From NCBI GenBank assembly GCA_025453975.1, contig JALOPI010000008.1, positions 1 to 64,000 of the forward strand: a stretch of DNA of 64,000 nucleotides, written 5' to 3'. Numbering within the stretch: the first letter of the stretch is position 1; each line of letters starts with the position of its first letter. The position numbers were made by a program, and so were the translations under genes. Below, piece after piece: positions 51,711 to 61,490 of this stretch. This stretch comes from Syntrophobacteraceae bacterium (GTDB taxonomy: Bacteria; Desulfobacterota; Syntrophobacteria; Syntrophobacterales; Syntrophobacteraceae). Under the pieces are notes generated by a model. That model made no database searches, was not told where the DNA came from, and was given only the letters and a program-made list of their open reading frames with translations.

Positions 51711-53042
51711 ATGGTTTCTCTTCCCCGCGTTTTAGCGGTGCTTCCCGGATTCGTGCCTTCTACCGAAATCTGTGTTGTCCGGCCATTCGTGAGCCTGCAT
51801 CGAGCAGGTCGCATCCTGGCCCGGGTGACCCTTGAGCGATTCGTGAGTCCTCGGGATCTGGCCTGGGCCAACCTGGTGGTCTTCTGCCGTAACACGGAGC
51901 CCAAGTTCTCATGGATCCTCGATCACCTGCTGGAAAGAGACCTCCCCTTCATTTACGACGTCGATGACAATCTCTTCAGCGTACCCGTGGATTCCGAGGT
52001 GGGAAGATATCACGCTTTACCCGCCTGCAGGGCCATGCTCGCTCGGTATCTCGAGGGGGCGCGGGCTGTGCGCGTCTATTCGAGCGAAATGGCTGACGCG
52101 GCGGAAGTGTTCAATCGGAGGGTCGCGAAAGTGCGAGCGCCCATTGATAGCAGGCTCATCGAGCCGCCCTCGAGTGCCCGCCATCCTCGGCCCGTCAGGA
52201 TCGTTTATGCCACTAGCCGCACCGAGGATCGGCTGGCTGCGGTCTTCATGCCAGCGGTTGTCGCCGTTCTGGAGGACTTTGGAGAATGCGCGGAGGTCCA
52301 TTTCTGGGGGGCCAGGCCACCGGCGTTCCCCTCAACGGTCCGCATCCATCATCATCCGGCCATCAGGAGTTACCATCGATTCCTGGGAGAGTTTTCCAGG
52401 ATGGGCTTCGACATCGGGTTGGCGCCACTGCTGGATGACCCGTTCCATCGAGCCAAAACGAACAACAAATTCAGGGAATATGGTGGATGTGGCATCGCTG
52501 GAATCTATTCTGATGTGTGTGTGTATTCCTCATGTGTCGAGGATGGGGTCACTGGATTGCTGGTCTCCAACGATCCCCTGTCCTGGTACGAGGCGCTGAA
52601 TCGACTCATCAGGGACGGTGCTTTGAGGCGAACTGTGGGAGCCAGGGCTCGAGAATACGTGCTGGCTCATTACTCCCGCGTCGACTTCGAGGATGAATGG
52701 CTGCGGCAGATCGTCGCCGTGGTGGAAGAACGTGGGGGCGGAGGGCTCCGCACGGACAGGCGTTTTTCCATGGCAGCCCGATCAGATTGTTCGATGCATG
52801 CCGGGACTTCAAGCGGTCTAGCTGAAAACGGGCAAGCCGGGGAGTCTTTGGAGCGAGAACAGCCCGTGTCGCCTTCCTGTGGTAGACAATGGCTCATGTT
52901 AGCCATGGGTCATTTCATTCAAAGATGGCATGATGTAAGTGATATCTGTAGAATGAGATTGTGTTGTAATGAAGCTTACGATGGTAAAGTGTATAGGTAT
53001 TTATATAATAGTTTGAAGTGGTATATTAGGCACAGTTGTTAG
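51711..53042 (+). CDS. Glycosyltransferase, GT4-like, YDVDDN-motif family
   Basis: LPFIYDVDDNLFSVP, KTNNKFREYGGCGIAGIYSDV, CVEDGVTGLLVSNDPLSW; start at ATG 51711. Confidence 0.82.
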   Translation: MVSLPRVLAVLPGFVPSTEICVVRPFVSLHRAGRILARVTLERFVSPRDLAWANLVVFCRNTEPKFSWILDHLLERDLPFIYDVDDNLFSVPVDSEVGRYHALPACRAMLARYLEGARAVRVYSSEMADAAEVFNRRVAKVRAPIDSRLIEPPSSARHPRPVRIVYATSRTEDRLAAVFMPAVVAVLEDFGECAEVHFWGARPPAFPSTVRIHHHPAIRSYHRFLGEFSRMGFDIGLAPLLDDPFHRAKTNNKFREYGGCGIAGIYSDVCVYSSCVEDGVTGLLVSNDPLSWYEALNRLIRDGALRRTVGARAREYVLAHYSRVDFEDEWLRQIVAVVEERGGGGLRTDRRFSMAARSDCSMHAGTSSGLAENGQAGESLEREQPVSPSCGRQWLMLAMGHFIQRWHDVSDICRMRLCCNEAYDGKVYRYLYNSLKWYIRHSC

Positions 53043-53082
53043 TCATTGATGTCGATACTGTGTTTATGAATTTGTATTTATT

Positions 53083-54267
53083 TTGTCAATTGGTTTTCAT
53101 GCTTTGAATGTACTGGCTATAACATCCCAAAATAATTTTTTGAGAGAGATAAGACTCGAAGCGATTCTGAGTTATCTTAAGGCAGCTCGTCTCATTGAGC
53201 ATTATTTCATTTCAGATGAATACTGCGTTGGGCTTCCTGATTTCTATTCTTGTGATGTGATTTGGCTTCAAAGGGTTGAATCCATTGATCTTGTTAGGCA
53301 CATTTCCAGATGTACCCATAACACATATATTTATGATATCGACGATTTATTGATCGGCAGGCCAACATACACCAAAGACATGCCTGGTGACAGCCAGGGA
53401 GCGATCGATGCGGTCGTCCATTGCTCAACCCTCACGGCTCCCTCCCTCAGGCTAATGTGCTTGCTGGAAAGGTACTTGGGGATATCCCTGGCTCAGAAGA
53501 CCGTGGTTTGCCCCAACGGCATCGAGATGGAGGTTCAGCGCCGTCCGCCAGCCGCTCCCAGCGGTATCGTGTGGTCCTCCAGCGATTATCCGGCCCTGAC
53601 CGACTCCAGGGAGGGGGTTGTCCGTGCTGTCGGTGAATTTTCATTGAAGCATCGGCTGCCGGTTTATTGCATCGGGCATTTCGATGGTTCTTTGAAAAAG
53701 CGGCTTGCCCACGCGGTTTGGCCAGGTTTTCTGCCTCTCCAGCAATACCGTGGCCTTCTGGGCTCAGATCACGTTTTCATTGGAATAGCGCCCCTTGAAA
53801 CGGAGGGCTCCAGAGAAGATCTGGACTTCATCAACGCCAAGTCGGACATCAAGATGCTGGACTTTGGAGGGCGAGGCCACCCTGGGGTCTACAGCGCCGC
53901 ACCTCCGTACATGGACACGGACTTGAGTACGGGCGTGCTGACAGCCAATGACGAAGCGTCCTGGCGGGAGGCGCTGCGGATCGCCCATTCCCATGCATGG
54001 AGGCGGATCCATGAGGAGCAGGATCGCATCATCGATCTGAGGCGTATGGATCGGCTGGCATCGACAGTGTGGATGGAGGCTCTTCAGCGGTCCCGTCTGG
54101 ACATTCCGATTCCGGCTGGAGATCTCAGGCCAGCGTCAACCCTGTCCCGGCATGTCTCCCGCGGATTATCCAGCCTCTATTGGGGATCGGGTTTCGTCCA
54201 GAGGGCTGTGGCCCTGCTTCCCAGACCCATCTTGCGCCGGCTGCGGCATCGACTTCTGGGCAAATGA
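53083..54267 (+). CDS. Glycosyltransferase-like protein, YDIDD-motif family
   Basis: TYIYDIDDLLIGRP, VVCPNGIEMEV, SDIKMLDFGGRGHPGVYS; TTG start proposed. Confidence 0.68.
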   Translation: MSIGFHALNVLAITSQNNFLREIRLEAILSYLKAARLIEHYFISDEYCVGLPDFYSCDVIWLQRVESIDLVRHISRCTHNTYIYDIDDLLIGRPTYTKDMPGDSQGAIDAVVHCSTLTAPSLRLMCLLERYLGISLAQKTVVCPNGIEMEVQRRPPAAPSGIVWSSSDYPALTDSREGVVRAVGEFSLKHRLPVYCIGHFDGSLKKRLAHAVWPGFLPLQQYRGLLGSDHVFIGIAPLETEGSREDLDFINAKSDIKMLDFGGRGHPGVYSAAPPYMDTDLSTGVLTANDEASWREALRIAHSHAWRRIHEEQDRIIDLRRMDRLASTVWMEALQRSRLDIPIPAGDLRPASTLSRHVSRGLSSLYWGSGFVQRAVALLPRPILRRLRHRLLGK

Positions 54268-54342
54268 GGGTGCTCGGCCAATCGGACGAGCCTGAGAGCG
54301 GCCAGCAGATGGATCTCGGTCTGGACGCGGGAAGGATTTTAC

Positions 54343-55365
54343 GTGCGCAACAAGGCTCCGGACATCGCCGTGCTGGTATTGAATCACAATGGAATCCGCT
54401 TCCTGCCCCCATGTTATGAGTCCATTCTGAGGAATGACCGGCCCGCCTTTGATTTGGTCATGATCGATAATGCGTCGACCGACGGATCGGTGGAAATGAC
54501 ACTTCAGAGGTTTCCCATGGTGAAGGTGATTCGGCACGATACCAACATGGGGTACTCAGCCGCATACGACGAAGCCATTCGGGCACTGGATTATCCGTTC
54601 ATGGTGCTCCTCAACAACGATACCATCGTTGAACCCAACTGGCTTTGGGAGCTGTTCATGGCGTCAGTCCACGAGGAGAATGTTGCCGCCTGCGGCTCAC
54701 GGATTCTCCTGATGGATCGCGAGACGGTTGACCATGGCGGGGGGTTGTTCACGCTCATCGGCTCAGGCGTGGATGTGGGGAAATGGACCCGGGCTCCAGT
54801 CCAGAGCGCCATCCCTTGGGAAACGGGTTATGGCTGCGGCTGCTCGCTGCTGATCCGGAGGAAAGCCTATATCGACGTTGGTGGATTTGATCGCGGGTAC
54901 GGCTACTATCATGAAGATGTGGATCTATGCTGGAGATTCAGGCTTTCGGGGTATTCCGTTCTCCATGTGCCTCGCTCGGTGGTCTATCATCATCTCGGGG
55001 GAGGGCGGCGGCTGCACATCGACGAGAATCCTTGGAAAGTCTATCATTGTGAGAAGAACCGGCTGGTCAATGTGATCAAGAACACAGGCCCGCTCAGGCT
55101 TGGGGCGGCCCTGCTGCTTTCCCTGGCTTACGATGCGGTTCGGGTGAAGAGATTCGTGACCACGGGCCGCCGGGATTTGCTGACCGCACTGGGAAAAGGC
55201 TGTGTGACCGTCTTGGGAGACCTGGGCGGGACCCTCCGGAAGCGGCGCCAGGCGCAGAACCATCGTGCTTGCTCGGAAAGGATCATGGGCTCGTTTTTCC
55301 TTCCTGTTCGGGCCTCTCTCAGGGAATACCGAAGGCTGCTTCAGGTACACCAAAGACAGGACTGA
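54343..55365 (+). CDS. GT2 glycosyltransferase (rhamnosyltransferase-like)
   Basis: IAVLVLNHNGIRFLPPCYESIL, VMIDNASTDGSVEM, LLNNDTIVEPNWL, GYGYYHEDVDLCWRFRLSGY. Confidence 0.94.
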   Translation: MRNKAPDIAVLVLNHNGIRFLPPCYESILRNDRPAFDLVMIDNASTDGSVEMTLQRFPMVKVIRHDTNMGYSAAYDEAIRALDYPFMVLLNNDTIVEPNWLWELFMASVHEENVAACGSRILLMDRETVDHGGGLFTLIGSGVDVGKWTRAPVQSAIPWETGYGCGCSLLIRRKAYIDVGGFDRGYGYYHEDVDLCWRFRLSGYSVLHVPRSVVYHHLGGGRRLHIDENPWKVYHCEKNRLVNVIKNTGPLRLGAALLLSLAYDAVRVKRFVTTGRRDLLTALGKGCVTVLGDLGGTLRKRRQAQNHRACSERIMGSFFLPVRASLREYRRLLQVHQRQD

Positions 55366-55399
55366 GACGGGTGACAGGAATCGCGCCACTGAGAGGTTT

Positions 55400-57604
55400 T
55401 CATGGCGTCAGTTCCAGTAGAACCGAGGATCCCCGGTCGTCCAGTACTCTTACCCCTCGTGCGGTGAGCGGTTTCGGCAGTAGACCTGCCGGGTCGAAAT
55501 CGAGCTTCACCTCTCCAGTTTCGGGGCTCTTGGCGTGGAGGGTCATTTCGGTTTTTTGCTCCCATGGCCAATGAAGGGGGGAGTCGTCGAAGACGATGCC
55601 ACCGATGAGCAGTTCGGCCCTGCCCCCTGGAAGTGTCAGCCTCAAGGGCTGGTGCTGAAGGAGGGGGGGGATGTCCAGCTCTACCCAGGCCCATCCCGGC
55701 GAGCTCAGTCGAACGGTCTGAGAAGCCTGGGACAGGGGGGCCCCCGCCGGAGTTGATTCAGACAGCGTCATCTCTGCCGTAGGGCTGGATGCCTTGGCCA
55801 GCACCCTCAATCGCCCGGGCGCCTGATTTCCTCTTGGCTGAACTTCGATCCAGGTGAATTCGTCGCCATGCAGATGGCCATCCTTGAGAATGGTGCTGAA
55901 TCGACGCGGGCTGCTTAAGGGAGAAAAGCGAAGATCGGGTCCTGAAAGGCATTGATCCTTCTCATCCAGACCATCCAGTGACGGGTGCCGCACAGCGGGG
56001 TGATAGACGACGGCAAATCGGATGTCTGCCCGCGAAAGCCAGTTGGAGGCGATGCTCGTTTCACCATAGGCTGGATGGTGGAAGACCGCGCCTAGCTGCA
56101 TGGCGCCCTGGGTGAAGTAATAAGCCATGGGCATGATGGCTGTGTGGAGCACGCGATCCCCGGTTTTTGCGTGGTTGAGGAGCAGGCGCGGCTGGGAGGG
56201 CTCGAAGGCGAGGGGCTGTCTTTCTCTCATATGCTGGATCATGGCCACGATGTGCTCTCCCCCTTGCAAGGCGGTTTGCGCCAGGGTTCCTGCAAGCATC
56301 AGGAGGACCAGTGCTGGCCAGTATCGATTCATGATGGGTCTGAGGCTGGGCTCGGTATCCGACCAGCAGCCCTGAGCGCATTGTTTAGCTTCCATTGCCA
56401 GTCTAATGATGGCCTGTCCGACGGCTCCAAAAAGAACAACGAGTGGCGGGATCCAAATTCGAAAGAACAGGTCCCCCATCGGGCTGGTAACGTGGGAATG
56501 GAAAAGAGCCAGGCTGAGCAGGGGAGCGTGAACGAGGAGGAATCCGCGGGCGGCCTTCGCCTGGATGTCCCTCGTCAAAAGAAAGCCTGCCGCCATCGCG
56601 CTCATGAGAATACCCATTGGCCCTAGAAGACTGTCCTGCAGACGAACGATGCCCACGACGACTCCGGCGATGTTGGAGACCAGGCTGCCCAATGCCTGAT
56701 CCAGACTGGGAATCGTCTGCAGGAGTCCATGGATGGTCACGAGGCTGGGCTCCGAGGCTCTGGATGCGGCCAAGGCCGCAAGGCCCAGGATGCAGAAGAC
56801 GGTACTGGATGCGGCCATGGCCTTGCGCCTGGCGCGTGGAAAGCTCCATGAGCATGAAATGGACAGTGCCATGGCGACCAGGACATGAATGACGCCGATG
56901 GGATGGATCAGGACCAGAGCCATGGACCCCGGCAGCAGGGTCCACGGCGCATCGCCCCCGCGTGCGATGATGCGGGCCCACATGAGAACAGCCACTCCCA
57001 TGGCGAGGTTGGACGGGGTGAAGTAGTGGAGGCCCGTGTCGGGGAAGATCTTGAAGGCCAGGAGGGCCAGGGTCACGCCCGCCGCGGATCTGCCCCAAAG
57101 CACGGCCAGGAGGCAGGCGAAGGCGATGCCGAGGAAGAGCGGGCTGAGGGTCCAAAGGACCTTGTAGGCTGTGATGAGGTCGCCCGTGAAGACCTGGGCT
57201 CCCAGGATGAGCGCCGAAAAGAGGGGATGGTAGATGGGAAAGGGAAATGCCGAGAGATCGTGGGCGCGGACGACCTTCGGGTCGTCGAGACCGATCTGGC
57301 GCTGTTCCTTCAGATCCAGCAGGGCGGGGCAATCCTGGAAGAAGCACTCCTCCATCTGCCGGGTCCGGACCAGGTAGGCCAGGCTGTCGTCCACCTCGGG
57401 CGGCAGGGATCGGGTCCAGAGGGGGATGGAGACCAGGAGTCCCTGGACCAGGGTGTAGAGGGCGAGGCCGGCCAGCAGCACGCCCCAGCCCCAGCGGCGG
57501 CTCGGCCCCGGCCCCGGCCCCGGTGGCGATGGCGCCGCCGGCGTCTCGCGGCCCGACGTCTCGCCAGGGCGGGCTGATTCGTGGGCAGGGATGGGCTGAG
57601 TCAT
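55400..57604 (-). CDS. Large polytopic membrane protein, GT-C-like
   Basis: 734 aa; TM1 followed by LPPEVDDSLAYLVRTRQM (GT-C-like acidic loop), many TMs, soluble C-terminal domain. Confidence 0.62.
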   Translation of the reverse strand: MTQPIPAHESARPGETSGRETPAAPSPPGPGPGPSRRWGWGVLLAGLALYTLVQGLLVSIPLWTRSLPPEVDDSLAYLVRTRQMEECFFQDCPALLDLKEQRQIGLDDPKVVRAHDLSAFPFPIYHPLFSALILGAQVFTGDLITAYKVLWTLSPLFLGIAFACLLAVLWGRSAAGVTLALLAFKIFPDTGLHYFTPSNLAMGVAVLMWARIIARGGDAPWTLLPGSMALVLIHPIGVIHVLVAMALSISCSWSFPRARRKAMAASSTVFCILGLAALAASRASEPSLVTIHGLLQTIPSLDQALGSLVSNIAGVVVGIVRLQDSLLGPMGILMSAMAAGFLLTRDIQAKAARGFLLVHAPLLSLALFHSHVTSPMGDLFFRIWIPPLVVLFGAVGQAIIRLAMEAKQCAQGCWSDTEPSLRPIMNRYWPALVLLMLAGTLAQTALQGGEHIVAMIQHMRERQPLAFEPSQPRLLLNHAKTGDRVLHTAIMPMAYYFTQGAMQLGAVFHHPAYGETSIASNWLSRADIRFAVVYHPAVRHPSLDGLDEKDQCLSGPDLRFSPLSSPRRFSTILKDGHLHGDEFTWIEVQPRGNQAPGRLRVLAKASSPTAEMTLSESTPAGAPLSQASQTVRLSSPGWAWVELDIPPLLQHQPLRLTLPGGRAELLIGGIVFDDSPLHWPWEQKTEMTLHAKSPETGEVKLDFDPAGLLPKPLTARGVRVLDDRGSSVLLELTP

Positions 57605-57798
57605 GGGGTGCGCCTGTCAGAGGCTCCCGGGGAGCAGCCTGTTTTCTGGAGATGGCCGGGATTCACTTCCGTCGCGCCGCGGAATCCGGGGATCCTGGAT
57701 GTCGTTTGACATGCGAGCGCCCGGAGAGTTATACGAATGCCATCAAAAAGCAACAGTGAATTGTGATTCTTACGTCACCCTTCATGCCTGGCCCGGGA

Positions 57799-58998
57799 AT
57801 GCTCAAGCTCATCGATCTCTTTCGCATCAGCCTGCGACATGTCTATCGCCAGAAGCGCCGCTACCTGGGGGTGATCGTCTCCATCGCCCTGGGGACGGCC
57901 GGCCTCATCGCGGTGATCATCATGGGACGGGACGTCAAGGCGAACCTGAACCAGGACCTCGACCTTCTGGGGCGCGTGACGATCCTCAAGGCCTATTTCG
58001 AGCCTTATGCCGGCGCCAGTGACCGGGGGGCCGGGCAGCGCTGGTTTCAGCCGGCCACGGTGGCGGCTCTGCGGCGGCATCCGGGTGTGAGCGGGATGAG
58101 TCTTGCCGCGGTCAAGCCCGGTGTCGCCGTTTCCACCTGGCGCGACAAGACGGAGAGCTTCGTCGTCATCGGCGTGGATGGCGATTTCTGGGAGCTGAAC
58201 GGTTTCGAGCCCGCCCACGGCAAGTTCTTCACGGCCCGTGATGTCGCTCGAAGCCGGCGCACCTGTGTGCTGGGAGTCGAGCTGGCTCGCCGCATTTTCG
58301 GCCGATCCCAGGTGGCGGGCCAGTATCTGCCCATCGACAACGACATCTACCTGGTGACGGGCACCCTGGGGGGTGAGGGGGCATCCACCCGCGTGGACTA
58401 CGCTTTCGTGCCCCTGACGACGGCGTCCCAGCGGATGCGGGGCGTCTGGCAGCCCGAGCGCCTCTATGTGCGCTGCAAAGGCTGGGACGATGTGAGGCCC
58501 GTGGCGGAGGCTATTCCACGCCTGGTGAAGTCTCATCAGCCGTCGGAAGGGCTGCGGGTGGAGGCCAACTGGGAGCATCTCACCCGGGTGAGGCGCATCG
58601 CCTGGTGGGTGGAGCTCTTCATCTACCTGTCCATCGCGGCGACGCTCTCCCTGGGGGGGTTCGGCATCTGGAACGGCATGATGGCCGCCGTGCAGTCGCG
58701 CACCCGGGAGATCGGACTGAAGAAAGCGGTGGGGGCCGAGGACCGGGACATTCTCATCCAGTTTCTCATCGAGGCGCTCTGCCTGAGTCTGGGCTCGGCG
58801 ATCCTGGGATGCGGTCTCGGCCGCCTCGTCATTCAGATCCTGAGCCTTCACCTCAACAGTACGGTCCCGGAAGAGGTCTTTCTGCACCATGCGGGGCTCG
58901 CTCTGTTTTTCTCCGTCATCCTGGGGGCCGCCGCCGGATATTATCCCGCCCTGCGAGCCAGCCGCATGGAGGTGGTCTCGGCCATCCGCTATGAATGA
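57799..58998 (+). CDS. MacB/FtsX-type ABC transporter permease
   Basis: LFRISLRHVYRQKRRYLGVIVSIALGTAGLIAVIIMG; C-terminal AVQSRTREIGLKKAVGAEDRDILIQFLIEALCLSLGSAILG...PALRASRMEVVSAIRYE. Confidence 0.92.
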   Translation: MLKLIDLFRISLRHVYRQKRRYLGVIVSIALGTAGLIAVIIMGRDVKANLNQDLDLLGRVTILKAYFEPYAGASDRGAGQRWFQPATVAALRRHPGVSGMSLAAVKPGVAVSTWRDKTESFVVIGVDGDFWELNGFEPAHGKFFTARDVARSRRTCVLGVELARRIFGRSQVAGQYLPIDNDIYLVTGTLGGEGASTRVDYAFVPLTTASQRMRGVWQPERLYVRCKGWDDVRPVAEAIPRLVKSHQPSEGLRVEANWEHLTRVRRIAWWVELFIYLSIAATLSLGGFGIWNGMMAAVQSRTREIGLKKAVGAEDRDILIQFLIEALCLSLGSAILGCGLGRLVIQILSLHLNSTVPEEVFLHHAGLALFFSVILGAAAGYYPALRASRMEVVSAIRYE

Positions 58999-59042
58999 CC
59001 GCGTGAATGGGCGCGACAATCCTGGTGTTCCGCAATATGGAT

Positions 59043-59069
59043 TTGACAGTGTTGTCGGGCGAGTGTAGA
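59043..59069 (+). promoter_or_regulatory. Candidate promoter upstream of the alpha-oxoamine synthase gene
   Basis: Perfect TTGACA; weak -10-like TGTAGA after 15 nt. Confidence 0.25.
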
Positions 59070-59156
59070 GGGGTTGGAAACGCTTCCGAGGGTCTGGCAG
59101 CCTGCGGCTTCTTGAGAGCATGAACCAGTCAACTCCATGGAACCCGGAAGGACAGC

Positions 59157-60422
59157 ATGACGCTCCTGAACGAGAGATGCAAACCATTTGCGGAGTACGT
59201 CGATCAGGCTAAAGCGTGCGGATTCTACCCGTATTTTCGTCCCATCGCTCAGTCCTGGGGACCGGAGGTCCAGGTGGATGACCGACGCCTGGTCATGGTG
59301 GGCTCCAACGACTATCTGGGGCTTGCCCATGACCCCCGGGTGGTGGATGCGGCCGCGAAAGCCCTGGGGCGGTGGGGGACGGGCCCCGGCGGGTCCAGGT
59401 TCCTGTGCGGAAACATGACCGTCCACGAGGCTCTGGAGGAGAGGCTGGCCGACTTTGTCGGAAAGCGAAAAGCCCTGGTCCACACGACGGGATTCACGAC
59501 CAACGTGGGGGTGATCGACTGCCTCCTGGGACCCGAGGACGTGATTCTCGTCGATCGCGAGAACCATTCCAGCATTTTCGAAGGGTGCCGGGCGTCGGGG
59601 GCGCGAGTCGTTCCCTTCAAGCACAACGATGCCGGGGACGCTCGACGCAAGCTGCTGCGGGCACTGGAGCGCGGCATCCAGGGGTGTGTCCTCCTGGTGA
59701 CGGAGGGGGTCTTCAGCATGTCCGGCGATGCGGTGCTTCTGCCTGATTTTCTGGCCCTTGGGGATGACTGCCCCTCGCTGCTCGTTTACCTGGATGACGC
59801 GCATGGTCTCGGTGTCATGGGGCCTCATGGCAGAGGGACAGCTGCCCGGTTCGCCTGCACCGGGCGGGTGGACTACATCATGGGGACGTTCAGCAAGGCC
59901 CTGGCCTCCGTCGGCGGCTTCATCGCCACCGATGACGAGCAGGTGCTGGAGTTCGTGAGGCATCATTCCAAGCCCCTCATTTTTTCCGCGGCTTTGCCCG
60001 CCAGCGCCGTGGCCGCCGTGCAGGCTTCCCTGGATGTGCTGGACCGTGAGCCCGAGCGGGTGGATCGACTGAGGGCCATCACCGAGCGGGTGAGGAATGG
60101 GTACCGGGAGATCGGCCTGAAGGTCAGGGATTCCGAAACCCCCATCGTTCCCATTCACATCGGTCCCGAGATGACGGCCTATCATTTCGCCCAGGAGCTT
60201 TTTGCGCACGGGGTGTTTGCCCTGCCCGCGGTCTATCCCGCGGTTCCCCGCGGGAAAGCGGTCATACGCACGGCGTTCATGAGCACCCACGAAGACCGGC
60301 ACATCGATTTCGTCCTCGAGGTGGTCCAGAAGCTGGCGCGCAAGCACGACGTTCCGGGCCGCTTTGCGGACTCCGAGGGGGCCGTGGCCGAAACGGCCCG
60401 TGTGTCCTCCCTCGTGTGCTGA
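59157..60422 (+). CDS. PLP-dependent alpha-oxoamine synthase, serine palmitoyltransferase-like
   Basis: GSNDYLGLAHDPRVV, GTGPGGSRFLCGNMTVHEALEERLADF, YLDDAHGLGVMGPHGRG, IMGTFSKALASVGGFIA (Schiff-base Lys). Confidence 0.87.
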   Translation: MTLLNERCKPFAEYVDQAKACGFYPYFRPIAQSWGPEVQVDDRRLVMVGSNDYLGLAHDPRVVDAAAKALGRWGTGPGGSRFLCGNMTVHEALEERLADFVGKRKALVHTTGFTTNVGVIDCLLGPEDVILVDRENHSSIFEGCRASGARVVPFKHNDAGDARRKLLRALERGIQGCVLLVTEGVFSMSGDAVLLPDFLALGDDCPSLLVYLDDAHGLGVMGPHGRGTAARFACTGRVDYIMGTFSKALASVGGFIATDDEQVLEFVRHHSKPLIFSAALPASAVAAVQASLDVLDREPERVDRLRAITERVRNGYREIGLKVRDSETPIVPIHIGPEMTAYHFAQELFAHGVFALPAVYPAVPRGKAVIRTAFMSTHEDRHIDFVLEVVQKLARKHDVPGRFADSEGAVAETARVSSLVC

Positions 60423-60478
60423 AGTGGGAACGGAGCACCCCCGATGCCCATGATCCTACGCTGGTGAGCCCGCGGCCA

Positions 60479-61183
60479 ATGATGAAAGAACGAGCCCTGC
60501 CCGTCATCGATGTGTGCGACCTGACGCGCGAGTACGCCAATGGGGCCGGCTCGTGCACCGTGCTTTGCGGCGTCAGCCTCACAGTCCGCCCGGGGGAGAT
60601 GGTGGCCATCATGGGACCGTCCGGGTCGGGCAAGTCCACCCTCCTGTCCATTCTGGGTCTGCTTCTGGCGCCCACCCGAGGCTCATACCGGATGAACGGT
60701 GAGGATTTGCTTCGCCTGGCGCGCTCGGGGCAGTCGTCCTTCCGCCGGCATGCCGTCGGGTTTGTTTTTCAGAAGTGCAACCTGGTGGAGAGCGCGACGG
60801 TTTATGAAAACCTCGAGTTCCCGCTCATTTACGCCGGGGTCAGGCGCAAAGAGCGGCCCGGGCGGATCAGGGAGGCGCTGGCCAGGGTCAACCTGCTCCA
60901 TCGCGTGGATTATCTGGCGAGCCTACTCTCGGGTGGAGAGCAGCAGAGGGCCGCCATCGCCAGGGCCCTGGTGAACCATCCCGGCGTGGTGCTGGCCGAC
61001 GAGCCCACGGGGCAGCTGGATCGACATAACGGGCAGCTCGTCATGGAGCATTTCGTTCGCCTGGCCGCCGAGGGGGAGACGGCCGTGATCATTGTCACTC
61101 ATGACCCGGAAGTGGCGGCTTTCTGCCATAGAACCTGTGTTCTGGAAGACGGCGTTCTCACCGAGACCGTTCGCTGCCCGTGA
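60479..61183 (+). CDS. ABC transporter ATP-binding protein (LolD/MacB-type)
   Basis: MGPSGSGKSTLLSILGLLLAPTRG, LLSGGEQQRAAIARALVNHPGVVLADEPTGQLD; partner of the permease at 57799. Confidence 0.95.
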   Translation: MMKERALPVIDVCDLTREYANGAGSCTVLCGVSLTVRPGEMVAIMGPSGSGKSTLLSILGLLLAPTRGSYRMNGEDLLRLARSGQSSFRRHAVGFVFQKCNLVESATVYENLEFPLIYAGVRRKERPGRIREALARVNLLHRVDYLASLLSGGEQQRAAIARALVNHPGVVLADEPTGQLDRHNGQLVMEHFVRLAAEGETAVIIVTHDPEVAAFCHRTCVLEDGVLTETVRCP

Positions 61184-61365
61184 GCCAAGGTTTCACCATG
61201 GATGAGCCCCGTGCCCGGGGCTCGGCCGCCCATGCGGAAGCGGAGAGCGTGGCCGTGCTCCCAGGGTCATCATTGGAGTACCCCAGGACGATGACGAGGG
61301 ATCAGATTCGCTGATGGATCCGAGATGCATACTCCGCGCGGGTAAGACCTGGACCTTTGCTGATA

Positions 61366-61441
61366 CCGTGGGAGCGGCTTGCAGCCGCCAGAAGGAATCG
61401 GTGGGGCCTGGTAGAATCGCGGCTGCAAGCCGCTCCCACGG
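61366..61441. repeat. REP-like palindromic element
   Basis: CCGTGGGAGCGGCTTGCAGCCGC and its exact reverse complement GCGGCTGCAAGCCGCTCCCACGG, 23-bp arms, 30-nt spacer, intergenic. Confidence 0.88.
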
Positions 61442-61490
61442 AAGTCAGGATTTCGCCCGCTCGGAGTATGGTGACAAGGAGTGTGGCGCC

